Under the pieces are notes generated by a model. It did not search any database. It was not told where the DNA came from and saw nothing but the letters and a program-made list of their open reading frames with translations. From Szabonella sp046295215 (lineage in GTDB: Bacteria > Pseudomonadota > Alphaproteobacteria > Rhodobacterales > Rhodobacteraceae): DNA of 64,000 bases. The stretch is from positions 13,979 to 77,978 of the forward strand of contig JBKBNP010000016.1 in the NCBI GenBank assembly GCA_046295215.1. The letters run 5' to 3'. The position numbers were made by a program, and so were the translations under genes. Shown one piece after another: positions 51,190 through 60,043 of this stretch (its first letter is position 1; each line of letters begins with the position of its first letter).

Positions 51190-52374
51190 TCAGACGGACT
51201 TTGCAGCCGCCACGCCGCGTTCGAACTCGCCGATCAGCAGCCCGATTTCCTCGCAGCCGACCGAGATGCGGAAGAAGCCTTCGGAAATTCCGACGCTTTC
51301 ACGCGCGCCGGTTTCCACCGCCCGATGCGACGAGGAGGCCGGATGCGACAGCGTCGTGCCGATGTCGCCCAGCGTCGGGGCAAAGGCGAGGTCCGGCATG
51401 GCGCGGGTCAGCGCATTGGCCGCCGCGCGCCCGCCCTCCAGTTCGAAGGACAGCATGTTGCCGCCCCGGCCGCCCAGCAGGGCCACAGCCCGGTTGTGGT
51501 CTGGGTGATCCGGGCGCAGGGGGTAGAGAACCCGTTTCACGCCCGCCAGCCCCGCCAGGTGATCCGCGAGCGCTGCCGCGTTCTGCTCTGCCCGGTCATA
51601 GCGCAGATGGAAGGAATAGAGCCCCCGCTCCGCCAGCCAGCAGTCAAACGGAGACGGCGTCAGCCCCGTCGTCACCGCGAAATCATAGATCGCCTTGCGA
51701 TGGGCCGGGTCGCGGGCGGCGACATAGCCCAGCGTCACGTCCGAATGACCCGCCAGAAGCTTGGTCACAGAATGGATCACGATGTCCGCGCCATGGTCGA
51801 AGGACCGGACCGCGCGCGGCGTCGAGAAGGTCGCATCCACCGCCAGCAGGATGCCGCGCGATTTCGCCAGCGCCGCGATGCCGTCCAGATCGGCCACACG
51901 CAGCGTCGGGTTGGATACAATCTCGATCAGGATCATCCGCGTTTCGGGCCGGATCGCCTGCGCCACGGCCGACACATCGGTCGGGTCCGCCAGCGAGGTC
52001 GCGATGCCGAAGCGGTTCAGATCCTGCGTCATCAGGCGCAGCGACCGGCCATAGAGTTGATCGCCGCCGACCACATGGTCCCCTGCCCCCAGAAGGCCCA
52101 TCAGCGCCGCCGTCACCGCCGCCATTCCCGAGCCGACGATCAGCCCGCCCTCCGCGCCTTCCAGCGCATCGATCTTGGTCGCCAGCACATCCGCATTGGG
52201 ATGGCCCTCGCGCGCATAGGTATAGCCCGCCACCATGCCTGCATATTGCGCGTCAAGCTGGTCCGGGCTTTCGGACGCATATACCACGGAGGGTTGCAGC
52301 GGCGTGCCCACAGCCCGGCTGACAGAGGCAGGCCAGGGGGTGCGCCGCACGAGGTTTTCGGGAATATCGGGCAT
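51190..52374 (-). CDS. Cys/Met metabolism PLP-dependent enzyme (cystathionine lyase/synthase-like)
   Basis: A 394-residue enzyme of the trans-sulfuration family. 'PLQPSVVYASESPDQLDAQY', 'YTYAREGHPNADVLATKIDALEG' split around 'GSGMAAVTAALMGLL', 'DATFSTPRAVRSFDHGADIV' and the PLP lysine in 'HSVTKLLAGHSDVTLGYV' are diagnostic. It could be cystathionine beta- or gamma-lyase, cystathionine gamma-synthase or methionine gamma-lyase. AAGGA precedes the ATG. It lies 82 bases downstream of tRNA-Val on the same strand. Confidence 0.9.
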   Translation of the reverse strand: MPDIPENLVRRTPWPASVSRAVGTPLQPSVVYASESPDQLDAQYAGMVAGYTYAREGHPNADVLATKIDALEGAEGGLIVGSGMAAVTAALMGLLGAGDHVVGGDQLYGRSLRLMTQDLNRFGIATSLADPTDVSAVAQAIRPETRMILIEIVSNPTLRVADLDGIAALAKSRGILLAVDATFSTPRAVRSFDHGADIVIHSVTKLLAGHSDVTLGYVAARDPAHRKAIYDFAVTTGLTPSPFDCWLAERGLYSFHLRYDRAEQNAAALADHLAGLAGVKRVLYPLRPDHPDHNRAVALLGGRGGNMLSFELEGGRAAANALTRAMPDLAFAPTLGDIGTTLSHPASSSHRAVETGARESVGISEGFFRISVGCEEIGLLIGEFERGVAAAKSV

Positions 52375-52408
52375 GGATCGGTCCTTGCGACAGGGCAGAT
52401 GCCGCAGT

Positions 52409-52426
52409 CCTGGCCAAAAGGCCAGG
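52409..52426 (-). terminator. Hairpin between tRNA-Val and the PLP enzyme gene
   Basis: A perfect 7-bp stem (CCTGGCC / GGCCAGG) with a four-base loop lies about 30 bases past the tRNA 3' end. It lacks a T-run; it may be a weak terminator or a processing signal. Confidence 0.4.
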
Positions 52427-52455
52427 AAGCGTCGTGCGGCGGGCTGCAAAGGGGA

Positions 52456-52530
52456 TGGTGGGTGATAACGGATTTGAACCGCTGACATCTTCGATGTGAA
52501 CGAAGCGCTCTACCACTGAGCTAATCACCC
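52456..52530 (-). tRNA. tRNA-Val (CAC)
   Basis: Read on the minus strand, GGGTGAT pairs with ATCACCC, the D-loop is TAGCTCAGTGGTAGAGC, and the anticodon stem-loop CTTCG-TTCACAT-CGAAG gives anticodon CAC. The T-arm contains GGTTCAAATCC and the CCA end is encoded. Span is 75 bases with CCA. Confidence 0.95.
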
Positions 52531-52543
52531 ATTGCGGCGCGGT

Positions 52544-53086
52544 TTAGTCGTCTTCGCCGTCCGGTGCAAGACCCTCTTTGCACGGTTTTTGGCGCGTCTC
52601 GTCACCCTCCGGCCGGCGCAGGCGCAGCGTCAGGATCTCGGTGCCGCCCCCCGCCTTGCTGCGGTTGACCTTGACCTTGCCGAGCGGCGGCAGGTTCAGA
52701 TCCTCCCCTTTCGACAGGGCATCACCCAGCACCCGGAGCGCCGCTTCGAGAATCGGCTTCGCATCCTTGCGCTTGGCCCCGGACAGTGCGGCAACACGCG
52801 CCAGAAGCTCCTGCTTCTTGAGCCCCCCCCCGGCAGCGGACGCGGCCTTGTCACTGTCGTCGGCCACCGCGTCACCCACCGGCAGCAAGGTGATCTTGGG
52901 CACCACCACTGGCGCGGGCGTCAGGTCCGCAACCGCGCCCGGGGCCAGCTTGGCTGTCGCGGGGGATTTGCGCGCGGATGCGGCAGCGGCGGTCTTGGCC
53001 GCGGCCTTCGGCGCCTTCGTCACGGTTTTCGGGGTCTTTGCAGCAGATGCTGCGGCTCCGGGAGAGGCGGTCTTGATGCTCGGCAT
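52544..53086 (-). CDS. HU-family DNA-binding protein with basic N-terminal extension
   Basis: A 180-residue nucleoid protein. Residues ~90-160 match the HU/IHF fold: 'KKQELLARVAALSGAKRKDA' (helices) and 'GEDLNLPPLGKVKVNRSK' followed by the beta arm. Normal HU proteins have about 90 residues; this one has a leader of some 60 residues rich in Ala, Lys, Pro and Thr (AAKTPKTVTKAPKAAAKTAA), like the tails of histone H1-type proteins. The tail could bind DNA non-specifically or mediate condensation. A GGGA is near the ATG. It lies just upstream of tRNA-Val on the same strand. Confidence 0.82.
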   Translation of the reverse strand: MPSIKTASPGAAASAAKTPKTVTKAPKAAAKTAAAASARKSPATAKLAPGAVADLTPAPVVVPKITLLPVGDAVADDSDKAASAAGGGLKKQELLARVAALSGAKRKDAKPILEAALRVLGDALSKGEDLNLPPLGKVKVNRSKAGGGTEILTLRLRRPEGDETRQKPCKEGLAPDGEDD

Positions 53087-53197
53087 TGTCCCTGTCCGTT
53101 CTATTGTCGCGGATTCGTGAACAAACCTAGCCGGGAATCCTGCAACTGGAAACAGCCCGCACAGCACCGGCCCATGATTTTCGGTCAGACCATATCA

Positions 53198-53233
53198 AAA
53201 GGGGGCGGCGCGATGATCCCGCGCCGCCCCTTT
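53198..53233 (-). terminator. Rho-independent terminator after lon
   Basis: A GC-rich stem of about 14 pairs with one bulge (CGCGCCGCCCC against GGGGGCGGCGCG) lies 13 bases past the lon stop. On the minus strand it ends in CCCCCTTTT. Confidence 0.85.
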
Positions 53234-53246
53234 GGGCAGTGTCGCC

Positions 53247-55655
53247 TCAATGCGCCGTTTGCTGGGCTGCCGATTCACTGGCTGCCTTTCGCGCGGCGGC
53301 GGCGGCTTCCTCGGCGGCCTCGTCCCATTCGATAGGCTCGGGCTTGCGCACGAGCGCCTGCGACAGCACATCGCGAACATGCGCCACCGGGATGATCGTC
53401 AGCCCCGCCTTCACATTGTCCGGGATCTCGGTCAGATCCTTTTCATTGTCCTGCGGGATCAGCACCGTCTTGATGCCGCCACGCAGGGCCGCCAGCAGCT
53501 TTTCCTTCAACCCGCCGATCCCCAGCACATTGCCGCGCAGCGTGACCTCGCCGGTCATGGCGATGTCCTTGCGCACCGGGATCTGCGTCAGCACCGACAC
53601 GATGGAAGTGACCATCGCCACCCCTGCGCTCGGCCCGTCCTTGGGGGTCGCCCCTTCGGGAACGTGGACATGGATGTCCACCGTCTCGAATTTCGGCGGT
53701 TTCACCCCGATTTCCGGGCTGATGGAGCGCACGAAGCTGGAGGCCGCGTCGATGCTTTCCTTCATCACATCGCCCAGCTTGCCGGTGGTTTTCATCCGGC
53801 CCTTGCCGGGCAGGCGCAGCGCCTCGATCGACAGCAGTTCGCCCCCCACCGAAGTCCAGGCAAGACCAGTGACAACGCCGATCTGGTCCTCCTGTTCGGC
53901 CAGACCATAGCGGTGCCGCTTGACCCCGAGGAAGCCTTCCAGACGCTCCGGCGTCACCTCGACCGATTTGGTCTTGCCCTTGACGATCTCGGTCACTGCC
54001 TTGCGCGCCAGTTTGGCCAGTTCACGTTCGAGATTCCGCACCCCCGCCTCGCGGGTATAGGTGCGGATCATCTCGGTCAGCGCCGCATCCGTCACCGAAA
54101 ACTCGCCCTTCTTCAGCGCGTGGTTCTTGATCTGCTTGGGGATCAGGTGCTGTTTGGCGATCTCGCGCTTTTCATCCTCGGTGTAACCCGACAGGGGAAT
54201 GATCTCCATCCGGTCCAACAGCGGCGACGGCATGTTGTAGGTATTCGCCGTGGTCAGGAACATCACGTTCGAGAGGTCGTATTCCACCTCAAGATAGTGG
54301 TCCACGAAGGTCGCGTTCTGTTCCGGGTCCAGAACCTCCAGCATGGCACTTGCCGGATCGCCCCGGAAATCCTGCCCCATCTTGTCGATTTCATCTAGCA
54401 GGATCAGTGGGTTGGTGGTTTTCGCCTTTTTCAGCGCCTGGATGATCTTGCCCGGCATCGAGCCGATATAGGTGCGCCGGTGGCCCCGGATTTCCGATTC
54501 GTCACGCACGCCGCCGAGGCTGATGCGGATGAACTCGCGCCCCGTCGCCTTGGCGACCGAGCGCCCCAGCGAGGTCTTGCCGACACCCGGAGGGCCGACA
54601 AGGCAAAGGATCGGCCCCTTCAGCTTGACCGACCGCGCCTGCACCGCCAGATATTCGACGATGCGTTCCTTGACCTTTTCCAGCCCGTGATGGTCGGCGT
54701 CCAGCACCTTCTGTGCCGCAGCCAGATCCTTCTTCATGCGGCTTTTGATGCCCCATGGAACGCCCAGCAGCCAATCCAGATAGTTGCGCACGACGGTCGC
54801 CTCGGCGCTCATCGGGCTCATGGATTTCAGTTTCTTGACCTCGGCCTCGGCCTTCTCGCGCGCTTCCTTGGACAGCTGCGTGGCCGCGATCCGCTGTTCC
54901 AGTTCGGCGACCTCGTTCTGGCCGTCCTCACCGTCACCCAGTTCCTTCTGAATGGCCTTCATCTGCTCATTCAGATAATATTCGCGCTGCGTGCGCTCCA
55001 TCTGCGTCTTGACGCGGGTCTTGATCTTCTTCTCGACCTGCAGGACGGACATTTCGCCCTGCATGTGGCCATAGACCTTTTCCAGCCGGTCGCCCACATC
55101 CAGCGTTTCCAGCAGCGCCTGCTTGTCACCCACGCTGATGCCCAGATGGCCTGCCGCAAGATCCGCGAGCCGCGCCGGTTCGCGCGTTTCGGACACCGCG
55201 CCAAGCGCCTCCTCGGGGATGTTCTTCTTGATCTTGGCGTAGCGCTCGAACTCCTCGGCCACGGCCCGCACCATCGCACTGACGGTATCCGCCTCGCCGG
55301 GGGTTTCGGTCAGCACCTCGACGCCCGCCTCGAAAAAGCGCGGGTTGTCGATGAATCCCGCGATGCGAACGCGGGTCTTGCCCTCGACCAGCACCTTGAC
55401 GGTGCCATCGGGAAGTTTCAGCAATTGCAGCACATTGGCCAGCACGCCGACGCTGTAGATGCCATCGGTCGCAGGGTCGTCCACCGTGGGGTCGATCTGG
55501 CTCGACAGCAGGATCTGGCGGTCCTCCGCCATCACCTCTTCCAGTGCCCGCACCGATTTTTCGCGCCCGACGAACAGCGGCACGATCATATGGGGAAAGA
55601 CCACGATGTCGCGCAGGGGCAGCACCGGATAGCTGGGGAGGATCGTCTCGTTCAT
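53247..55655 (-). CDS. lon: ATP-dependent endopeptidase Lon
   Basis: Lon degrades misfolded and regulatory proteins. The 802-residue protein has an N-terminal substrate domain ('LPSYPVLPLRDIVVFPHMIV'), AAA+ with Walker A 'GPPGVGKTSLGRS' and Walker B 'PLILLDEIDKMGQ', and a serine protease domain with catalytic Ser in 'KDGPSAGVAMVTSI' and Lys in 'IGGLKEKLLAALR'. The start has AAAGGAA ahead; the longer frame upstream is not family-like. A candidate promoter with an overlapping inverted repeat lies about 75 bases before the start. Confidence 0.98.
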   Translation of the reverse strand: MNETILPSYPVLPLRDIVVFPHMIVPLFVGREKSVRALEEVMAEDRQILLSSQIDPTVDDPATDGIYSVGVLANVLQLLKLPDGTVKVLVEGKTRVRIAGFIDNPRFFEAGVEVLTETPGEADTVSAMVRAVAEEFERYAKIKKNIPEEALGAVSETREPARLADLAAGHLGISVGDKQALLETLDVGDRLEKVYGHMQGEMSVLQVEKKIKTRVKTQMERTQREYYLNEQMKAIQKELGDGEDGQNEVAELEQRIAATQLSKEAREKAEAEVKKLKSMSPMSAEATVVRNYLDWLLGVPWGIKSRMKKDLAAAQKVLDADHHGLEKVKERIVEYLAVQARSVKLKGPILCLVGPPGVGKTSLGRSVAKATGREFIRISLGGVRDESEIRGHRRTYIGSMPGKIIQALKKAKTTNPLILLDEIDKMGQDFRGDPASAMLEVLDPEQNATFVDHYLEVEYDLSNVMFLTTANTYNMPSPLLDRMEIIPLSGYTEDEKREIAKQHLIPKQIKNHALKKGEFSVTDAALTEMIRTYTREAGVRNLERELAKLARKAVTEIVKGKTKSVEVTPERLEGFLGVKRHRYGLAEQEDQIGVVTGLAWTSVGGELLSIEALRLPGKGRMKTTGKLGDVMKESIDAASSFVRSISPEIGVKPPKFETVDIHVHVPEGATPKDGPSAGVAMVTSIVSVLTQIPVRKDIAMTGEVTLRGNVLGIGGLKEKLLAALRGGIKTVLIPQDNEKDLTEIPDNVKAGLTIIPVAHVRDVLSQALVRKPEPIEWDEAAEEAAAAARKAASESAAQQTAH

Positions 55656-55722
55656 CTCGTTTCCTTTACTGGCAGGAAGACCATGGTCCCGGCGGTCGGC
55701 AACCCTCGGCTTCCCCTCTTGG

Positions 55723-55757
55723 CCACCATATCTGGTGGTCGTCCACCGGACTGTCAA
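55723..55757 (-). promoter_or_regulatory. Candidate lon promoter overlapped by an inverted repeat
   Basis: On the minus strand TTGACA (55757-55752) is followed after 17 bases by CAGATAT (55734-55728), a partial match to sigma-70 or RpoH-type -10 elements. The palindrome CCACCA-TATC-TGGTGG (55723-55738) covers the -10, as an operator would. Confidence 0.4.
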
Positions 55758-55844
55758 CCAGCACGATCTGGCTTTGGATGATGCGCCTGCGGCATGGCCG
55801 GTGCAAGCACAGTTTCCGGATCATTTGGCGAGGCTCGGCCCGGA

Positions 55845-56198
55845 TCAGACCGGCAGCAGCGCCACGGCGATCCGCCGCCCCTCGGACAGCAGCACATTGT
55901 AGGTGCGGCAGGCGGCGGGCGAGTTCATCACCTCGACCCCGATCCCCGCCGCCTCCAGCGCCGCCTTGAAGGCGGGCGGCGCATGGGCGATCTCCGCCCC
56001 GGTCCCGACGAACAGCACATCGATGCGCCCCGCGAGCGACAGGGGGGCGTCCATATCGGCCAGACCGCCCCAGGGCCCGGCGTCCCAGGGTGTCACCAGC
56101 ACCGCGCCCTCGATCACCTGCCCAGCCACGCGAAAGAAGCCCGGCCCGTAGCCATCGATCGGGCGCGCGGCGTCATAGGTGATCTCGGTCAGGCGCAT
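55845..56198 (-). CDS. Mth938-like domain protein (DUF498)
   Basis: A 117-residue protein of the Mth938/NDUFAF3-like family. 'FRVAGQVIEGAVLVTPWDAG', 'DVLFVGTGAEIAHAPPAF' and 'GVEVMNSPAACRTYNVLLSE' fit the fold. Eukaryotic relatives help complex I assembly; the bacterial role is unknown. It ends a yajC-secD-secF series with 12 bases after secF, suggesting one operon. Confidence 0.9.
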   Translation of the reverse strand: MRLTEITYDAARPIDGYGPGFFRVAGQVIEGAVLVTPWDAGPWGGLADMDAPLSLAGRIDVLFVGTGAEIAHAPPAFKAALEAAGIGVEVMNSPAACRTYNVLLSEGRRIAVALLPV

Positions 56199-56210
56199 CC
56201 CGGCCCCGCC

Positions 56211-57179
56211 TCAGGCATCCACATCGGAAAACTGCGTGCCGCCGGCGCTGTCCTTTTTCTTCGGCTCCCGGTTCACGCCCAGATAAAGCACAACGTTCTT
56301 GGCCACATAGACCGAGGAATAGGTCCCGATGATCACGCCGAAGAAGATCGCGAAGGTGAACCCCCGGATCACATCCCCGCCCAGCACCAGAAGGGCCGCC
56401 AGCGCCAGCAATGTGGTGCCAGAGGTCATGATGGTGCGGCTCAGCGTCTCGTTCACCGACTGGTTCATCACCTCGATCAGCGGCACGGTCTTGTATTTGA
56501 TGAGGTTCTCGCGCAGCCGGTCAAAGACCACCACCGTATCGTTGATCGAATAGCCGAGGATGGTCAGCAGCGCCGCGATCACCGCGAGGTCGAACCGGAT
56601 CTGCAACAGCGCGAAGACCCCGACCGTCACCACCACGTCATGCACCAGCGCCACCACAGCACCCACCGCGAACTGCCATTCGAATCGCAGCCAGATATAG
56701 ATCAGGATCGCCCCGGTCGCACCGACCACCGCCAGAATGGCCGACCAGATCAGCTCCCCCGACACTTTCGGGCCGACGCTTTCCACTGACGCAAAGGTGA
56801 TGGCCGGATCGAAGGCGACAAGGGCCGCCTCCACCTGCTGCAGCACTTCCGGCGTCACCGCCTCGAACCCGTCCTGGGCCTGGATGCGGATCATCGCGAC
56901 ATTGCGGTCGGCGCCGAAGGTCGGGTCGAACACCTCGGTGATCGACACATCCCCCAACCCAAGCGGCGTCATCACCGTGCGGTAGCCGCCAATATCCACC
57001 GCCTGCGGGCTTTCGGTGCGGATCGTCGTGCCGCCCCGGAAATCGATGCCGAAATTCAGTCCCATCACCGCAATGATGACCAGCGCTGCAATGACCGCCA
57101 CGACCGAGGCCCCAAAAGTGATCCGGGCATAGCCGAAGAAGTTGAAATTCGTCGTGTCTGGAACCAGTCTGAGCCGCAT
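56211..57179 (-). CDS. secF: Protein translocase subunit SecF
   Basis: SecF works with SecD to use proton motive force late in protein export. The 322-residue protein has a first membrane helix, a periplasmic domain ('FRGGTTIRTESPQAVDIG'), and five further helices with 'EVMNQSVNETLSRTIMTSGT' and 'FGVIIGTYSSVYVAKNVVLY', the family core. It follows secD after 10 bases. Confidence 0.97.
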   Translation of the reverse strand: MRLRLVPDTTNFNFFGYARITFGASVVAVIAALVIIAVMGLNFGIDFRGGTTIRTESPQAVDIGGYRTVMTPLGLGDVSITEVFDPTFGADRNVAMIRIQAQDGFEAVTPEVLQQVEAALVAFDPAITFASVESVGPKVSGELIWSAILAVVGATGAILIYIWLRFEWQFAVGAVVALVHDVVVTVGVFALLQIRFDLAVIAALLTILGYSINDTVVVFDRLRENLIKYKTVPLIEVMNQSVNETLSRTIMTSGTTLLALAALLVLGGDVIRGFTFAIFFGVIIGTYSSVYVAKNVVLYLGVNREPKKKDSAGGTQFSDVDA

Positions 57180-57189
57180 CCTTGCCTCC

Positions 57190-58857
57190 TTACACTTCGA
57201 TGGTCTTTGGGCGGCGACGTTCGAACCACGTCACGATGAAAAGCCGGGTCACGAAAACAGCCGTGAACACCGAGGTCAGAATGCCGATCCCCAGCGTCAC
57301 CGCAAAGCCCCGCACCGGGCCGGACCCGACCATGAACAGGATCGTGGCGGTGATGAAGGTGGTGATATTGGCGTCGATGATCGCCGACAGCGCCTTTTCA
57401 TAGCCGAGTTCGATGGCCCGCGCCGGGCCGCGCGCGGTTTTCAGCTCCTCGCGGATCCGCTCGAACACCAGCACATTGGCATCCACGGCCATGCCGATGG
57501 TCAACACGATCCCCGCAATGCCCGGAAGCGTCAGCGTCGCCCCGATGGCCGACAGCGTGCCGAAGATCAGCGCCACGTTGAAGCCGAGCGCCACCGTCGC
57601 CAGGACCCCGAACCAGCCGTAGCAGGCGATCATGAAGACCAGCACCGCCGTCATGGCAACCATCGAGGCGATGCGGCCCGCATCGATACTGTCCTGCCCC
57701 AGTTCCGGGCCGACCGTGCGCTCTTCCAGAAAGGTCATCTCTGCCGGCAGCGCCCCTGCCCGCAGAAGGATGGCAAGCTCGGTCGACTCCTCGACGCTGA
57801 ACCGCCCCGTAATGATGCCCGATCCGCCCGCAATATGGCTCTGGATCACCGGGGCGGAAATCACCTCGTCATCCAGCACGATGGCAAAGGGGCTGCCGAT
57901 GTTCATTGCGGTGTAATCACCGAATTTCCGCGCCCCTGACGGATTGAACCGGAAATTCACCGCAGGCCGGTTGTTCTGGTCGAAGGCGGGCTGGGCATCG
58001 ACCAGTTCCTCGCCGGTGACAACCGGCGTCTGCTCGACGATGAAGAACCGCCCCGGTTCATCCATCGACGGCAGAAGAAGATTGCGCAGCCCCGGATCGG
58101 CCCCGGCATCCGTGGTGGACCCCACGACGGGATGGAAGGTCAACTTCGCCGTGGTCCCGATCAGCGCCTTCAACTCGCTGGCCGATCCGATGCCCGGCAC
58201 CTGAATCAGGATGCGGTCGGCGCCCTGCCGCTGGATCGTGGGTTCGCGCGTGCCGACCTCGTCAACGCGGCGGCGGATGATTTCAAGGCTTTGCTGGATC
58301 GTGCGGTCGTCGGTCGCCTCGCGCTCGGCCTCCGACAGTTGCACCACGATCTCGTCACCTTCGGCGCGCACCTCGATATCGCTCTGCCCGATGCCGGTCA
58401 GCGTGATCACCGGCTGCGACAGGCGCCGCACGGCCTCCAGCGCCACCGGCATGCCTGCGGGGTTCGAGATGGCCACGCGCAGCACGCCCGGAACACTGGG
58501 CTGGCGGCGCACATTGCCGACCTGATCGCGCACATCGCGCAGCGCGTCGCGCACATCCGGCCACATCCCGTCGATGCGCGCGGAATAGACATCCGACACC
58601 TGCACCTCCGCCAGCAGATGCGCGCCGCCCCGCAGATCGAGCCCGAGATTGAGCAGACTCGACGGCATCCAGTTGGGCCATGCCCCGATCGCCGCCTGCT
58701 GCTCGGGCGTCGCCACGCCACCGGCCATCTCGACCGCAGCCCGCGCGTCGTTATGCCCTTCCACGCGGGAATAGAACAGGTTGGGCAGCGTGAAGATGAC
58801 CCCGAGCGCACAGAGCGACCAGATCAGCACACGCTTCCAGAGCGGGATCTGCAACAT
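57190..58857 (-). CDS. secD: Protein translocase subunit SecD
   Basis: SecD is the larger partner in the SecDF export booster. The 555-residue protein starts with a membrane helix, then the periplasmic base ('LLNLGLDLRGGAHLLAEVQV' and 'ILIQVPGIGSASELKALIG') and six C-terminal helices with 'GMAVDANVLVFERIREELKT' (proton relay Asp) and 'DANITTFITATILFMVGSGP'. It follows yajC after 14 bases. Confidence 0.97.
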   Translation of the reverse strand: MLQIPLWKRVLIWSLCALGVIFTLPNLFYSRVEGHNDARAAVEMAGGVATPEQQAAIGAWPNWMPSSLLNLGLDLRGGAHLLAEVQVSDVYSARIDGMWPDVRDALRDVRDQVGNVRRQPSVPGVLRVAISNPAGMPVALEAVRRLSQPVITLTGIGQSDIEVRAEGDEIVVQLSEAEREATDDRTIQQSLEIIRRRVDEVGTREPTIQRQGADRILIQVPGIGSASELKALIGTTAKLTFHPVVGSTTDAGADPGLRNLLLPSMDEPGRFFIVEQTPVVTGEELVDAQPAFDQNNRPAVNFRFNPSGARKFGDYTAMNIGSPFAIVLDDEVISAPVIQSHIAGGSGIITGRFSVEESTELAILLRAGALPAEMTFLEERTVGPELGQDSIDAGRIASMVAMTAVLVFMIACYGWFGVLATVALGFNVALIFGTLSAIGATLTLPGIAGIVLTIGMAVDANVLVFERIREELKTARGPARAIELGYEKALSAIIDANITTFITATILFMVGSGPVRGFAVTLGIGILTSVFTAVFVTRLFIVTWFERRRPKTIEV

Positions 58858-58871
58858 GGATTATCGCTTTC

Positions 58872-59192
58872 TCAGGCCGCAGCCGGTTCGGTCTTGGACA
58901 TCACCTGCACGACCGTATGGCGCAGCACCTTGACCTTCACGCCCTCGGCGATCTCGACCTCGATCATGCCGTCTTCCATCACCTTGGTGACTTTGGCGAC
59001 GATCCCGCCCTGCGTCAGCACCTGGTCGCCCCGGCGCAGCGCCTCCACCATGGCCTTATGCTCCTTCAGCTTCTTCTGCTGCGGGCGGATGAGCAGGAAA
59101 TACATGATCGCAAAGATCAGGATCAGCGGCACGAAAGAGGTGAAGGCGGCGGCACCACCGGCGGACTGGGCAAAGGCGGGCGTTACGAACAT
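58872..59192 (-). CDS. yajC: Preprotein translocase subunit YajC
   Basis: A 106-residue single-pass membrane protein of the Sec accessory complex. A helix near 18-37 (FVPLILIFAIMYFLLIRPQQ) is followed by the conserved 'KKLKEHKAMVEALRRGDQVL', 'TQGGIVAKVTKV' and a short tail. It is the first gene of the yajC-secD-secF-Mth938 operon. Confidence 0.97.
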   Translation of the reverse strand: MFVTPAFAQSAGGAAAFTSFVPLILIFAIMYFLLIRPQQKKLKEHKAMVEALRRGDQVLTQGGIVAKVTKVMEDGMIEVEIAEGVKVKVLRHTVVQVMSKTEPAAA

Positions 59193-59414
59193 GCGAAAGC
59201 ACTCCTGATCGGCGGGGTTTTCCCCGGTTTTTGTCGGCGGGCACCCTATCCGCGCCCCGGTTCAGGCGCAAGCGCATGCGGGCAACGGCGTCAGGCGATG
59301 GCGTCATGGCGGCATATAGGCGACCCGGACCCGCAGCGGTAGCCCCGCCGCAGCCGTCCACCCCGGTTTTCGCGCCGCATCGAGCGGTTTTCCGCGACGG
59401 CCGCGCCGGATCTG

Positions 59415-59467
59415 TCTTTTTCTGTCCATAAACATCCCACGGGGGCGCGGGGGTGTGAAACCCCCGC
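59415..59467 (-). repeat. REP-like 3' element, copy 2
   Basis: On the minus strand, an 8-bp stem (GCGGGGGT / ACCCCCGC) lies 22 bases past the PIN gene stop, followed by CCCCCGTGGGATGTTTATGG and ACAGAAAAAG. The layout (G/C hairpin, then CCCCCG-GG-TTT and a purine-rich end) matches copy 1 near 49982-50060. The rest of 59193-59488 holds the yajC promoter region and no gene I can support. Confidence 0.55.
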
Positions 59468-59488
59468 TCCGCCGCCCGCCGGATGCGC

Positions 59489-60037
59489 TCAGCCCGCGCC
59501 CCGCAGCGCCCGCGCCAGCCGCGTCAGCCCCGCCTTGCGCATCAGGCCCGGCAATTCCCGCACCACCCCGTCCATCGCCTCGGCGCGCAGCCGGACAGGC
59601 TCCAGCGCTGCCACGACGCCAGCCGGGTCGCCCGACCAGATCTCCCACAAAAGCCCGTCCGGGTCGCGCCGATCCAGCCCTTCCGCGCGCAGCACGCCCC
59701 GCGGAAAATCGGCAGCATTCAGCGTCAGGATACAGTCGGCGTTGCCCGCAATGGCGCTGGCCAGCACATGGATGTCATCCGCGTCCGGCAGATGCAGCCG
59801 CGCCTCCAGCCCCGGTCGCGGCGGCACCACCGCCCCCGGAAACCGCACCCGGACGCCTGCCACCGCCTCCCGCGCCTTCAGCCCTTCGAGCGCCCCGTGT
59901 TTCGCCCCCGCCCGCTCCCATTCGCCGAGGATCCGCTCTGACCAGAGCGGCACAAAGGCCCCGGTCCCGGCGACCGCCAGCAGCGCCTCGCGCATCACGG
60001 CAGGAAACAGCACGCAGGTATCCAGGAGACAGCGCAT
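59489..60037 (-). CDS. PIN domain protein
   Basis: A 182-residue protein of the PIN nuclease fold. Acidic residues expected at the active site are present: Asp6 ('MRCLLDTCVLFP'), Glu in 'SERILGEWERAG', Asp in 'LPDADDIHVLASAI' and Asp in 'CILTLNAADFP'. These proteins often are toxin RNases of VapBC systems, but no small antitoxin gene is beside this one. It follows the rlmI-like gene after six bases, so an RNA-related housekeeping role is also possible. Confidence 0.85.
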   Translation of the reverse strand: MRCLLDTCVLFPAVMREALLAVAGTGAFVPLWSERILGEWERAGAKHGALEGLKAREAVAGVRVRFPGAVVPPRPGLEARLHLPDADDIHVLASAIAGNADCILTLNAADFPRGVLRAEGLDRRDPDGLLWEIWSGDPAGVVAALEPVRLRAEAMDGVVRELPGLMRKAGLTRLARALRGAG

Positions 60038-60043
60038 CCCGCC

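Noticed and set aside
52375..52455. SAM riboswitch before the Cys/Met PLP enzyme gene
   Set aside because: The only structure is a simple 7-bp hairpin; the pseudoknot pattern of SAM-II or SAM-V aptamers is not seen.
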